Source: Kappaphycus alvarezii
Taxonomy: Eukaryota > Rhodophyta > Florideophyceae > Gigartinales > Solieriaceae
Direction: 5' to 3'
Assembly: GCA_002205965.3 (NCBI GenBank)
Contig: NADL03000492.1
Location: forward strand, 1,922,001-1,986,000
DNA: 64,000 nucleotides
The notes beneath the pieces were generated by a model that had not been told where the DNA came from, made no database searches, and was given only the letters and a program-made list of their open reading frames with translations. The position numbers and the translations under genes were made by a program. Positions 1 through 10,394 of this stretch are shown one piece after another. Position 1 is the first letter of the stretch. Each line of letters starts with the position of its first letter.

Positions 1-583
1 TCTCCCCCAATTCCCCCAATTCAACAACAAATACACCACACATATATTCTCACACTCACACCCCCCTCCTCCCTCCCCAACCCCCAAAAACTGTTACGCA
101 TCCATGTCACCCCCACCAGCGGAGTCGAATTCTCCGTCTCTCCAACCACCTACAGCGATCCCTCCCTCAACGAAAACGTAGTCGCCGCTATCCGCACCGG
201 CATCGTAACTTCCCCGAAAAACCCGTCCCCGATCCCCATCTCCCCTTTCCCACCCCTTTTCCTACCTCAGACCGTGATCTCGACCCCACCCGTGGCAGAC
301 TCCCTCCCCCGTCGTCATCCAACCCATTCAAAAACTCTCCGTCCGTGAAATCGCCGCCCAGTTAGACGCAAGCGCACACCAGGAAGTTAATCGGGGAGTT
401 CAAAATTTGGTGGACTGATCAAATCATGGTTTGCGGCTACTATGGTTGATTGCCGCAAATAATCTCGGAAACCTTTCGGGAAGTGCTATGCCAGGTCAAA
501 CACAGAATTAAAAATATCGAATATAACAGCAACCCCATCGAGTACGTATTCGAAATGTAGAACACAGCCTTATTAAATGCAAT
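1..583. other. Unassigned C-rich flank of the Tc1 element
   Basis: The first 110 bases are strongly C-rich. From about 111 to 351 one forward frame is open and reads LLRIHVTPTSG and onward, with proline-rich content, but I do not recognise a family and there is no clear start. The remaining bases to the Tc1 insertion at 584 show nothing I can name. It could be the tail of an older element or simple-sequence-derived DNA. Confidence 0.3.
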
Positions 584-584
584 A

Positions 585-788
585 CAGTGCGCATCATAAA
601 TATGAAATCACCCGAAACTCGGGTCCCAGTAGTCGAAAACAAAAAATAGGTAATGCAAGAAAGACATTTTTGTGCTGAATCCAAATTAATTACTATATAT
701 ATGCCCAAACAACTCCCTTTGACCTTGTTTATGGAAACGTGTTTTTGGCGCGTCAAAAGTATGGAATCGATTTTGGTTTTTTGGCGTG
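585..788 (+). repeat. Tc1 left inverted repeat (long, IR/DR type)
   Basis: The outer block runs CAGTGCGCATCATAAATATG and continues through GAAATCACCCGAAACTCGGG. It is matched, inverted, at the right end. A second GTATGGAATC block sits internally near 759-769. Two similar sites per end is the IR/DR arrangement of Sleeping Beauty-like Tc1 elements, where each site is normally a transposase-binding site. The copies have diverged by scattered substitutions and small indels. Confidence 0.85.
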
Positions 789-893
789 CATACCTCTATG
801 CACAGACATTCCCGCCAAGACTATACCAACATTCTTTAGAGAGCTGGAGCAATCGGCTACTCGGCAATTTGGGGGTGGTAAGTCAAGACAGCC

Positions 894-1910
894 ATGCTGA
901 CCGGGAAGGCTCTAACGCTGGAAGAAAAAGGAGCAGTTACGTCTTTTTTTAGTCCCAAGTTGTCCCCTTGAGCAATCGAAAAGAAGATTGGGAGGTCACA
1001 AAGTGTTGTGAACAGCTATTTAAAAAATCATGATAAAGACGGGACTGCAAAAAGGCTAAAACGGCCTACCAAATGCTCAGCAACAACTAAACGGAAAATT
1101 CTTCGCGAGGCAAAAAAGACAGGGCATACTGTAAGCAGAATCAAAAGGGACCTGGATCTTACCGTTTCAAGCTCTACAATCCAGTCCAGAAACTTTCATT
1201 TACTGAGCCTAAAAAATATTTTTATCAGACTGAAAGCCAAAAAAATGCCCGAGTATAGTGAGCATCAGAGAAAGCTGCATGGGAGGTGGTAGATTGGAAA
1301 ACTGTGATATTTAGTGACGAAGAAAAATTTAACCTTGATGGGCCAGATGGTTGGGCGAGCTACTGGCATCATGCGGACAACTAAAAAAGAAATTTCTCGA
1401 AGTGCCAAGGAGGAGGTGGTGGGTGATGGTATGGGGTTGCTTTTCGTACTTCTGGTCTTGCGATCTCGTGTTTCTGGATAGATGTAAAGACTCTGCGAAG
1501 TACGTAAGGAATTTAAAAGACAATTTGCTCCCATGGGCGGCGATGACACACTGTGAATCCTGGATCTTTCAACAGGAAAATTGTCCCAATCATGTTCAAG
1601 GGCAACTGAAAAATGATTTGCGGAAAATGAGGTAACTGTACTGGACTGGCTGTCTCGAGCTCCACATCTGAACCTAAGAGAAAATCTTTTGGCAATTTTT
1701 TGAAGGGCATTTTATGAAGATTGAAGGCATTTTATATCAGTTCAAGAGTTGAAAGAGCGTATTGCTGATTTCTGGTCCAAAATAGCGGAAGAGACTTTAC
1801 AAAACCTGGTAAAGTCAATGGTGAGGCGATGCATTACCGTATTAAAAAGTGGTGGGGCGAAATTTTCTTATTCAATTTGGATAAACTGCGTTTGTTTCTG
1901 GAAAAACTGA
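894..1910 (+). pseudogene. Tc1-like transposase, broken
   Basis: The frame opens at ATG 894 and is stopped at codon 26 (TGA at 969). It continues as an N-terminal helix-turn-helix region (KRKILREAKKTGHTVSRIKR near 1090-1150) that would bind the terminal repeats. After a frameshift near 1285 comes the first catalytic block, VIFSDEEKFNLDGPDG, around 1300-1345. A further stop falls at about 1381. The second block reads WIFQQENCPNHV near 1560, with Glu where the family has Asp (QQDN). The third block, LDWLSRAPHLNLRENLL (about 1640-1690), keeps the last acidic residue. The C-terminal tail extends to about 1875. With stops, frameshifts and a changed catalytic residue it cannot be active. The family is about 340 residues and the remains account for nearly all of it. 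Confidence 0.9.
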
Positions 1911-2100
1911 AGTGATTCCATACTTTCGACGGGCCAAAAATAGTTTTTTATAAATAAGTTCAAAGAAAACTTTTGTGAAGAAATTTTATTCATAAATTTG
2001 GATTCAGCATAAAAATTCCTTTTTTTCCAGTACCCATTAAATTTGCTTCCGACTACTGACACCCGAGTTTTGGGTGATTCCGTACTTATGACGCGCACTG
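1900..2100 (-). repeat. Tc1 right inverted repeat
   Basis: This is the reverse-complement partner of the left repeat. The outer GTCATAAGTACGGAATCACC block is near 2100 and the inner GTATGGAATCAC block is near 1911-1922. The shared middle segment includes TTTATGCTGAATCCAAATT. Together the repeats cover about a quarter of the element. Confidence 0.85.
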
Positions 2101-2235
2101 TATATCGCATATAAAAAAATTACGAATTTTTATTATTGTTTGATAATGTTGAGGTCTCCGTAAGCTAGCAAAAATAAACAAAAAACAGAATATTTGATTG
2201 TATTCGAAATTTCGCACGCAGACATTGCACGTGGG

Positions 2236-2529
2236 TTAACTACGAATGTGGCGGCGGGTGGAAGCCTGTCGCGCCTGCATTATTTGGAGACTAAATGCAA
2301 AACGGGTAACCAAGTCGCGGAGCTCCTGTTGAGGGGAAGAACCGCGACGGGAAGCAGCGACGGAAGTAAGGCGGCGGAAAAAACACTTGCTGTCGCCGCC
2401 CAAGGCGCCATAGATATCGATGCCAACGTGGCAGAGGAGGATATCGTTTTGGTTGCAGTAAGTGCCATAATGACGATGTTTCTCGCGCTCTACGAGTGAC
2501 TGTACAGTGGCGCGGCAGTATCGCAGCAT
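2236..2529 (-). pseudogene. LINE-D C-terminal fragment
   Basis: The reverse frame reads NQNDILLCHVGIDIYGALGG and SSPQQELRDLVTRFAFSLQ. The same protein segment recurs on the plus strand near 53760-54000 and on the minus strand near 28005-28140. At 53.4-53.8 kb it follows a restriction-like endonuclease signature, so I place it at the extreme C-terminus of a non-LTR retrotransposon protein. An open frame also exists on the opposite strand, but the neighbouring context supports the minus-strand reading. It is a truncated remnant with no start. Its exact function is unknown. Confidence 0.6.
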
Positions 2530-2629
2530 TGTGTCGGTGGTGGTAATTCATTGCGGCGCATATCTTACCAAAGATACAGTACGATTTTACTCTTGATGTT
2601 TCTGGAGTGGACACTCACTGACCGACTGT

Positions 2630-4230
2630 TAAGTGAAGAACTGGATGGTCGACATCAGTCACGTGCAGTGGAAAAGTTGGGTACGTCCATAAGCACACTC
2701 CTGAGTGGCTACAGGGAAAGATTCTTCCTACAAGTGTTGCGGGGCGCAGCAATGTATCGAAGCGGTACATGTGGACCAGATTGCGTAGCTTAATATCTGG
2801 TACAGGCGACATTTCATTCTCCCGAGGGAACAGCTATTGCGCGTCGAGACAATTGCAGCGTGCTCATCGATGACCTTGGATGATGCGGCAGATGGGGATC
2901 GCAATGAATCGAACCCCTGGAGTACAAATATCCAGCCGACTCGCTAGCGACCAATACGAACTTTTGCGCGGACTGATACCAGTTTTCTGCTGGATCGGCC
3001 ATCTTCCCTTTTTCTGCTGCCAGAGCTACTGCCCCCGCAGCTCTCGCTACCACGCGTATGGTTGTCCACCGGAAGGGGGAGACGATAGTAACATCGTACT
3101 GCTGTTGGTAAGGGAGCCGGCGTGGTGCGCCCACCGTGACACCTCATAACGAGAACGTCCGTCGGGCGCACGTTTAGTCCGGTTGGAAGTCATGGAATCT
3201 CGTCCTGCCAGCCGAGTCCCACGGCCGAAAGTAGTTCCTTCCTGGGCAGGCGGTTCACGGCTTTGTGGCGCTTATCCCATCCAAGGCCTTTGTTGCAAAG
3301 CTAGGAAGCGTAGTCCGCGAGATCGTCCATAAGCCTGCTGCACTCTGCGCATCGCAAGGGCAAAATGTCGTCGATCAAACGGACTCCCAGGTGGCTGCGC
3401 AGCATGACGGACCACATTTTATCAGACGTGCGGCTGACCGCGGACGGATAGGGTGTAAGGAAGGATGCGGCGGGTGTGTCCAGGAGGCCGAGGCGGCGGA
3501 TGCGACGGTGGATCTCAGAGTGGGGGGATGATGGGGTAGTTCACTTCGTCGTCTGACACTTCTAGCAGGAGGCATCTAAGCGGAGTTTGGAGAGAAGGAA
3601 AGGAGAAAACAGAAACGGGTCTGCGCATCTGTGACCCTGTGACTACATCGACGGGTCAAGGCACAGAGTCGGAGTGCGAGGCGGGCCATGGAAAGTGCTC
3701 CCAGTTATCATCCTGCCACAACCACTTTGCTGCCAAGTCGCACCACGCACGATGTAATATACGGTATGTGCTATCAGCGTTGGCGGCGAGGATATCGGCT
3801 CACATGGATTCTAGAAGTGTGCTGTACTCAGTCCTGAAAGACAGGTGGAGGCGATGACCGAAGTCCAGGAGGAGAGCGTCGAGCTCTCTGCATCGATAGG
3901 GCTGCGTTCCAGGACCACCGGTATTCTGAGGCGTGTGAATGTGGTCAGAGTGGATGAGAATGGAGTATGCGGGGAGGTTCAACGTTGTGAGCGGTGTGGG
4001 TTCATGGCAACCTTGTCGCAGGGGCAGGCTCGCCTGTTGGCAGACAGCCGCCTTCATGGGGACGTTCGATTTGGAGTAGTAATCCATCCGGTAATCTTCG
4101 AATGCCTTGGCGAGGTCCTTTGTCGTGCTTAGCCGAATCAACTTTGCCCTTAGAGGGACTGACGATGTTTTCTAGTGAGGGAGGCATAGCTACGCGGTAG
4201 GAACGGGTGCTGTAACAGCACTGGCGCAAG
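2630..4230 (-). pseudogene. LINE-A fragment: post-RT and endonuclease-like region
   Basis: Reading the minus strand from 4230 down, several broken frames line up with LINE-A at 49.8-51.5 kb. A segment ILAANADSTYRILHRAWCDL lies near 3720-3790. It is followed by RCAECSRLMDDLADYA near 3310-3360 (counterpart of the GDHA...CP block), NVRPTDVLV near 3140-3170, and YDVTIVSPFRWTTIRVVARA near 3040-3100. The last tail, PLHVTDVDHPVLHL, is near 2630-2670. RP.D and DVTIVSP are the spaced acidic motifs expected of a restriction-like endonuclease that nicks target DNA for target-primed reverse transcription. Multiple stops and frameshifts make it a relic. The reverse transcriptase core itself is not visible here. 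Confidence 0.7.
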
Positions 4231-4285
4231 GCCAGCCGTGAGACATTCAGCAGTGGACGAAACGGCTGCCGTAGCGTGTCTTAGG

Positions 4286-4330
4286 GGAAATGTTTGGGTG
4301 GTTTACATTTGAAAGATACGTTCGGCTGAA
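4286..4330 (+). repeat. Dispersed TTTGGGTG...GAAAGATA repeat copy
   Basis: TTTGGGTGGTTTACATTTGA followed by AAGATACGTTCGG matches copies near 7.4, 13.1, 37.4 and 38.8 kb. A short purine run (AGGGGAAA) precedes it, as in several other copies. Confidence 0.55.
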
Positions 4331-4746
4331 ATTCCGGAGTTATCATGGTGACTACGTCGTAGACATGAGGCAACATGTGTGGCAGACCGCCACTCGCCAT
4401 CGCTACTTACTAAACCACCGCCTCGGCAAGGTCCAGCTCCTCTGCTTGGTCAACTGCGTCATCGACGCCGTCGCCGTCTTCAGAGTTGAAGTCAGACCAA
4501 CCCATCCATGTCAAGGGCACCCAGAGGTGCATAGTTCCGTACTACCCCGTAAGAGCCAGGCCGGTGGCCATCTCCGTCCTCGTAATAACCTCACCCGCGC
4601 GCCCAGTTGACGTCTGCCCATAGACGTCTTCCGGTGTGTGTGTGATAGGGGCGGCTTCGAGGGAGGATAGGGGCTGCTCACTACCAGATGGTGACGGGCG
4701 TGAGGGGTTAGATAGACACGGATTGTTGACCTTGGGCTTACTAGAG

Positions 4747-4830
4747 AGAAAATGGGGGGTAAATTTCCTGTGGTAGATATGTGGGTTGGTACCAAGTAAA
4801 TTTGTACCGGAGCGTACTTGCATTCACTTG
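4747..4830 (+). repeat. Dispersed GTAGATATGTGGGTTGGTAC repeat copy
   Basis: This stretch, with ATGGGGGGTAAATTT just before it, is repeated at 9957-10015 (plus) and 28270-28350 (minus). The similarity with the 28.3-kb copy extends through AAATTTGTACCGGAGCGTA, about 75 bp in all. Confidence 0.65.
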
Positions 4831-4839
4831 AGACTTCGG

Positions 4840-5572
4840 ACAGATGGCAAAGTGCCGTCTCGCGCTTTGTGCCAGTAGTGCGATACCTGGCAAAAGGGGG
4901 GGAAGAAAAAATTCACCATCGCAACCGTGGCGAGCCATATCCAGTTTTACTGTCGCAACCGTGGCGAGCCATGGGTGTAATCGCTTGAAAAACTTCCGCT
5001 GTAAGCGCGATACTTACAGAAAGCGACGGCGACGAAAACAAGTGCTCCAGAAGAATGGCCTTAGGTACGACCAGCAGGACCGTTTGGCTCAGGAACGCTC
5101 CCATGCTGGCGGGAGAATCGCCAGGGTTGAGTGCGGCAGGGTGCACTGAGCGTTGCGGTACTTGGTCGAGGGTGAGAGCCTTCTCGGTGCGGCAGAAACC
5201 GCCACTTGAGAAGGCCATATCCCCAGCCGATGCATCTAGAGCCCCGTAGCATGGCTTTGCATGAAGTTTAATTGAATGGAATGTTTGGGTTTTTAGGTGT
5301 TTACTTGAATGGGTTGGTATACTTAGTTTTCCTGCCAAGATCTTTGGGTTTAGGATGGGGTTTACCTGAATGGGTTGGTATACTTAAACTTTCCTGCTAA
5401 GAGCAATCGCAGACTAGGATTACTGCAAGTAGGGTAACCACTTACTGTACATACCCTGAGAACGGAGGTTCTCTGGAATGTACAAAATTTCAAGTTGTGG
5501 CCTAAGTGTCGCTCAGAACTCCTTCGAACAAACAACTGGCGTTATTCTGGACGAGTCTCGCCGCGTGACCAG
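4840..5572. other. Unassigned spacer
   Basis: Short open frames occur on both strands, but none shows a recognisable motif. A duplicated phrase, GAATGGGTTGGTATACTTA, occurs near 5308 and 5371 and resembles the dispersed repeats. I see no gene here. Confidence 0.4.
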
Positions 5573-6181
5573 CTAACAATGTTCGCTGCTAATCAGCAAT
5601 CTGAACGGCTGCCCGTGCGGCAATGCCAGTCGCAACCCGGTTGGCGAAGTCCCGAGCGGTAGGGGAATTTTTTGGGTTATTTTAATGCATGGACGATGTG
5701 GTCGGTTACATCCCCCGGCTAATGCGTTAGGGTGCCAGCCCCCTCGCGTGGAGAGTGGAAGGGCAATGAAGAGCTGCCCAGGACCCTTGGAACGTATCAA
5801 CTCGGCAAAGCGAGTGTCCTTGCCAAAGCGAGCATGTTTAAGGGGCTTGAGTGGGCATCGCCCCAGGGAGGGAAGGACGGCGGGGTTCAAGGGATGGATA
5901 ACGGTTACGTCATAAAAGTCCGTGCCCCCGTTCTCTCCAAGCGCTTTGATGTCCGGGCGAACTGCATGGCCGGGTTGTGGGGGCTCGAGGACAGGGTGTC
6001 GGGCGGCTTTGGAGAGGTCTGCGACAAACAACCGAGTTTGCGAGTCGTGCCGCCACCCACGGGTGGATCCATAGCCACAGCACAGCGCGTGGTCACCGTA
6101 CTGATCCATGAGCGCCGTACATCCCCCCTTGTGGCATTTTGAATCGGGGGCAGTCAGTGTTTTTTGAGCAACTGTGAGCAC
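5573..6181 (-). pseudogene. LINE-C endonuclease-like C-terminal region
   Basis: This 202-codon open frame reads DQYGDHALCCGYGS, DLSKAARHPVLEPP, AVRPDIKALGENGGTDFYDV and TVIHPLNP in order. It aligns with plus-strand LINE-C copies at 8.6-8.8 kb and 62.9-63.5 kb. The GDHA...C block with following basic residues looks like a nucleic-acid-binding knuckle. RPDI plus DFYDVT is the PD...D pattern of restriction-like endonucleases. A later block, LPLSTRGGWHPNALAGG, matches VPISTLGGLNPQAF in the 63-kb copy. The N-terminal reverse transcriptase is absent, so this is a truncated copy despite the uninterrupted frame. The ATG at 6181 is unlikely to be a genuine start. Confidence 0.7.
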
Positions 6182-6199
6182 TTGGTCCCTGATATGAAT

Positions 6200-6845
6200 G
6201 CGCTAATACGGACACAGCTGATTGCTAACTCTCAAGGGCCTCCAGATATGCTATCTGCTCGCATCCAGTAGTGCTGACGCTTCTATCACGATGCCAAGCC
6301 CTATTCCAACACGGTGACGACATGGACGCCTATCCGCACTGCTATACCAGCTTTGCGCACTGCGTTCGGAAGGTAAAGAGGTAGACCATTAATGGTTAAA
6401 TACCGTTCGTCCTACGGCGGATTGAGGATCTTCTAAGCGGTTCACAAAATGGGAGAACTCCGGAAGTTCACTTACTGTGAGAGGTACAGTAAGCTGGCTG
6501 TTACCCACTCAACTTGCGAAGAACTGTGCACATGAAGTACAGTACATGAAAATTCTCAAAATAATGACATTTGAAGACCTTGTCTGCCCTGAGACTATGT
6601 TGGTCGTCTAGGTGGCCGAGTAATGCCACGAAATATTGAGCTATGAAGCGTTTTGAAAGCTTGAGACGCAACCCATGCTTCTAAATCGCACCAAAGACGA
6701 CCTTTAGGTGCTCAACGTGCTCTTCAATCCAGCATGGGAATATAACGACGTCGTCTATATAGCATCGAACAAACTCAAACTCTCGAAGGATCTGATCCAT
6801 TAGCCTCTGGAATGTAAATGGTTCCGACTCCTTTCACCGCTGACC
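6200..6845 (-). pseudogene. Ty3/gypsy reverse transcriptase fragment
   Basis: On the minus strand, TFQRLMDQILREFEFVRCYI is followed directly by DDVVIF and EEHVEHLKVVFGAI, then GLRLKLSKRF and ALLGHL. This is the YxDD catalytic motif with the downstream palm/thumb order of Ty3/gypsy RT (YIDDVVIFS, EEH..HL..VF, LLGH.V). Below about 6600 the frame breaks up and only scattered thumb/RNase H-like similarity remains. No LTRs or integrase were seen nearby. It is unrelated in sequence to the young gypsy element at 42.3-49.8 kb. Upstream sequence (6845-7150) is open in short frames only. Confidence 0.75.
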
Positions 6846-7269
6846 CTCTGTCTCCAGCTGCTCTTACCCTCGCTCCTATTTCTCGATCTACATCCCCTAT
6901 CAAGGCCTCCAAGCAGAGGCATTCCTTCCTTGTTTGAGGTTTTTGCCAGCTGATTCCTTTCTTGTTTGAGACCTTTCCCAGCTGAAGGTGTCCGGACCAA
7001 AGCAGCTCGAGCAACACAGAGGATGTAACAAAAGTCGGAACCAAGCCGAGAGGAGAACACTCAATGATACGTGTGGCTGCTGCAATCGTCGGTAACAGAC
7101 AAGGCGCGACCGCGACAAACACATCAAGTGTAGAAATAAGTAAAATGCATCTGGGATCACTTTGTATCTTCTTTGCTCAATCACAGCTTCCAATCACTGT
7201 ACTGGTTTAAATCGTGGATTCCTCTGGACTTCGTATCGACAGTCTCCAAAACCTCCGTTAAGACAACTT

Positions 7270-7362
7270 CCACATCGGGTAGTTTTGATGCGAAGGCACG
7301 CCGCAGCAGCCGTCATGTCCAATGCGGCCTGCTTGATGGCTGTCCTGAAGGTAGCATTTTAG
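7270..7362 (+). pseudogene. LINE-C terminal tail fragment
   Basis: A short forward frame ending RRHAAAAVMSNAACLMAVLK matches the end of LINE-C at 63480-63557 (RHSAVAVTSNAACLLDG). Only about 30 residues are recognisable. Confidence 0.5.
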
Positions 7363-7383
7363 GGAGCGTAGTTCTTTCCCCAT

Positions 7384-7490
7384 TACTGTGTGGGTATCCC
7401 CTTTTTGAGTTGATTGCGGTTGTCTGGAAAACCATGGGATAGACCGGATATATCTTCCAAGAGTAAAACACCCAAACCTTTTCCCCACTT
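7384..7490 (-). repeat. Dispersed repeat, about 105 bp copy
   Basis: GGTTGTCTGGAAAAC and TATCTTCCAAGAGTAAAACA are shared with 38789-38893 in the same order and spacing. On the minus strand it begins after a purine-rich run and reads TTTGGGTGTTTTACTCTTGG. Confidence 0.65.
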
Positions 7491-7645
7491 CCACATCTGG
7501 AAGTCCCGAATCAAGCTATTACTCTCATTAAGAGAAGTTGACGAACACCTCATAGAAGACCCTCCGGAGACTTCTCCAGCATCATACTCCTTATGGAAGA
7601 AGGCAGACCGTAAGACACGCGCCTTTATCGGACTGACCCCCTGAA
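7470..7645 (+). pseudogene. Ty1/copia gag N-terminal fragment
   Basis: The forward frame reads FPHFHIWKSRIKLLLSLREV, then DEHLIEDPPE and SLWKKADRKTRAFIGL. A Trp followed by a basic-hydrophobic helix and a second Trp-Lys-Lys-x-Asp block is the usual start of copia gag (nucleocapsid precursor). The frame stops at 7644 and no zinc knuckle, protease or polymerase follows; the next DNA is LINE-C. The start is obscured by the dispersed repeat that overlaps its 5-prime side. This is a short truncated relic. Confidence 0.6.
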
Positions 7646-7649
7646 AGCA

Positions 7650-9110
7650 GTAGAAGTCCTCTTGTAGTCATATACCACAGACCGCGGCCTTCACCTGTCT
7701 ATGAAAAAGTTCAGGATTTGGTGGACTTAAGGAATACCGACGTCAGTCCAAGAGCTTTACCAGGCCGGCCTAAATCAAGTGTATAAAAAAGAGATTCGCA
7801 TTATCAACGCCCCCATAGGTTCGACTAAATTCATGCAACAGGACTTCTACGAACATTCCGAGTCTCTCAAGCACTTTCTAATAGAAATTGCCGATCCCGA
7901 AGACAATTAAGCACTTCACTCCTCCGAAATTGCTTTGGCGTCTGAAAAATCGGCTACTGGTTACACGTTGTTTCCTCTTCTAGTACAGCGGAAGGCGCCA
8001 AGTACTTCGACGAAATGAACGAGAAATCCGCCCGACCTCTGACTGGAGGCGTCCTTGACCGTGAAATCTTTCGAAAACTCCAGCTCTCAGTGAAACCGCT
8101 AAAACCCAAGAAATCTTCGCTGGAGATAGGCCTCACGTCGGCGCGCGAAATTTCATTCCCCGCTTTCTTTGCTTCTTGTGCCGCTGTTGATACCCTAGGC
8201 CGCTCCATCTTAACGGCTTCGGTACCACTGTTCAGAACATACAAAGATTCATCCGACGCCTATAGGGTGTGGCCTGCCTCATATTTGCCGTCAAAGATAG
8301 TTCCCTTCAGCATCTTTTGATCCCTCAACCCACCATCATAAAAGAAGCTAACGGATGCAATTCACGAAGCGGCTCATACCACCTGGCGACAGCAGGTGAC
8401 AAGCTTTGCGCTCGTCGATGGGCCTTCCCGGTGCTAAGAAATGGGTATACTGCACACCATGCCCGGGCATTAAGATAGACATTGCTCCCAATGATTTCTC
8501 ATTCTGGCTCCAATATTATCGCCAGATACCGTTCCTCGCTTCCAACACCCCGTACCCCAGCAGCAACTGCCCTGAAGTCCTGGACATCTATGGCAACCAC
8601 CTTATGCGCTGCTTGCATGGTCCCGATCGCCAGGTTACCGTCCTCACGTCGGACTTAGCAAAGGCTGCGCGACACCCGGTCATAGAACCCCGTCCCAATG
8701 GCCAACATCGCACAAGGCCAGAAGTTGAGGCTATAGGTAGCACCGGAGGGACAGACTTTTTCAACGTTACATTCTTCAATCCACTTGCTCCCTCCAACAA
8801 CGGGCCCGTTGCTTCAATCCCTTGACATCTCTGAACGCCACGAAATAGTCAAAGCTCAGGAGGTATCAAGAACTCATCACCACACATGCTGGGTCCCGAC
8901 TGATCCCAGTGCTGATATCCACTCTTTGTAGGTGGCACCCCGACGAATACGCTGCTCACAGATGTGGCTAGGCACGTCTTCATACAAGCAATGGAGATCT
9001 TCGGGCGGGTTCGATCTGTACTTACGCAAAGAAAAGCTGCGGTGACGGTTTCGTCGCAGCATGCCTTACGGCTGGCCTCACACCAGCCCTGTAAGGTAGC
9101 ACCTCATGAC
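7650..9110 (+). pseudogene. LINE-C copy: thumb, linker and endonuclease-like region
   Basis: Successive broken frames can be read. MKKFRIWW and IRIINAPIGSTKFMQQDFYE (about 7700-7850) are the post-palm APIGS block of LINE reverse transcriptases. SGGVLD-like GGVLDREIFRKLQLSVKPLK and LEIGLTSAREISFPAFFASC follow (8045-8180), then NPPS.KKLTDAIHEAA. The cysteine-bearing WVYCTPCPGI and NCPEVLDIYGNHLMRCLHG come next (8440-8620). The endonuclease-like block is RPEVEAIGSTGGTDFFNVTF (8722-8781). The tail, QRKAAVTVSSQHA, ends near 9070. Stops near 8320, 8440 and 8825 break the protein. The catalytic RT core is missing. It is the longest of the decayed LINE-C copies outside 57.7-63.6 kb. Confidence 0.72.
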
Positions 9111-9111
9111 T

Positions 9112-9956
9112 CGGCCTCATTTTCAGACTCTCAATCACACAGATCTGTCCCCGCTAGTCTTCGGAAAATAGCCATTCTGCATCCCTAATCAGAAAATGTG
9201 GACAATATGTAGTCAAAGAATGCGGTTCTGAATTGAATTGGTTGGTTAGTTTAGTTGAAAAGCTTGAAGTTATTTTTCTTGATCTTGTGCCTCTCAATTG
9301 GCGGGTTCCAGCTTTACAGAAGATCTTAAATACCTATTCTAAAGTTTTTAAAACATAGCCCGTCGATACACTGAGTCGGATAATGGCCTTCCGAGAGCAG
9401 TGGTTACGATTGAAGAGGGGGGAGCATTACTAGAATTAGGCCCAGCTAAAATATTATAGACTAGGTGTTGACTTTTCCAGTACAGGTGTTACAGTTGAGA
9501 GGTCATTTCTATTAGTACATTTGGGCCCTGCTAAACATGCTGTGCAACAAAAGCTGGATGTTTCGGTTCAGGGGTTCTGGCTGAGAAGCTGGCCCACAAT
9601 TGGAAGAAGAACCGGTTAAAGATACTGGATTCCCAGTGACCTTGCAAAATTATGGTATGTTAGTAGCAGTTAATTGTTGCTTACTGGTCTCTATCCGTGA
9701 CAGCACTGTCCTCATAGTATGAGGCACACTTTGTGTCATATGAGGCCGGTTTCCGTTACATTTTGGAAAGGTAAATTTTTGGAAGCCCGAAATTTCCACT
9801 GCAAAAAGGTTTTTTATGTTAAGAAACAGTACAGTAATTCTTACTGGGGAAAAGAGGGGGTGTCTTTATTGAGATGTATGGATTTGCTAAAACCCATTTG
9901 GAGTTGCAAATCTGAATGTCATATTAAATGCATATACCGATTCTTACTGTACTGAG
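9112..9956. other. Unassigned AT-richer spacer
   Basis: The short forward frames have no family signature. A stretch near 9270-9360 could be retroelement-derived, but I cannot support that. I see no gene. Confidence 0.4.
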
Positions 9957-10015
9957 ATGAAATGGGGGGTTAATTTACTGTGGTAGATATGTGCGTTGGT
10001 ACCCAGTAAATTACT
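9957..10015 (+). repeat. Dispersed GTAGATATGTGCGTTGGTAC repeat copy
   Basis: ATGGGGGGTTAATTTACTGT and the following GGTAGATATGTGCGTTGGTA match copies at 4747 and 28350 (inverted). Confidence 0.65.
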
Positions 10016-10394
10016 GTACTTAATTTTAAGTACTTTTGCAACGTTGCCCATTTGGACTGTACACCAGTTATAAACGACTCTTTCTTCTTATTAGACCTTT
10101 AGCGAAAATACTCATTTTTCTCGATATGACAAGAGAGGGTACAAAAAAAGTAGTGTTAAACACGTAATAGCAGTGCGCCAACGTAAAATCCAAGTATGAC
10201 ATAGTGCGAAAATTTAATAAAAGAAAAAATTAGTTTTTGCTAAAATTCTATGGTATTCAAAAAGATTTAGTAATAGTGCAAAGAGTACAGCCAAATTGTA
10301 AAATGTTCAAGTATTTCTGTGAAGACCTTGGCTTTACGCATGAACAGTATACATCAAATGGTTTCTACGGTGTCCACTGAAGGAACCGACTATA
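10016..10394. other. AT-rich spacer
   Basis: This is A/T-rich with no open frame of note. I see nothing beyond short homopolymer-like runs. Confidence 0.5.

Larger units (their letters stand above)
585..2100 (+). mobile_element. Tc1/mariner transposon, non-autonomous now
   Basis: The 1516-bp element starts CAGTGCGC at 585 and ends GCGCACTG at 2100. It is flanked by TA at 583-584 and TA at 2101-2102, the expected dinucleotide target duplication. Both ends share about 200 bp in inverted orientation. The interior holds one broken transposase on the plus strand. Length, TA target and CAGTG terminus are typical of the Tc1 group. The element is intact in outline but cannot make its own transposase. 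Confidence 0.92.

Noticed and set aside
2194-2499. 101-codon plus-strand ORF that seemed conserved in three copies
   Set aside because: The copy at 53.2-54.0 kb follows an endonuclease-like signature on the other reading strand, so the conserved frame is the opposite one and this ORF is its shadow.
4913-5338. 141-codon minus-strand ORF as a gene
   Set aside because: I see no motif, no homologous copy in the window, and repeat-derived ends; not supported.
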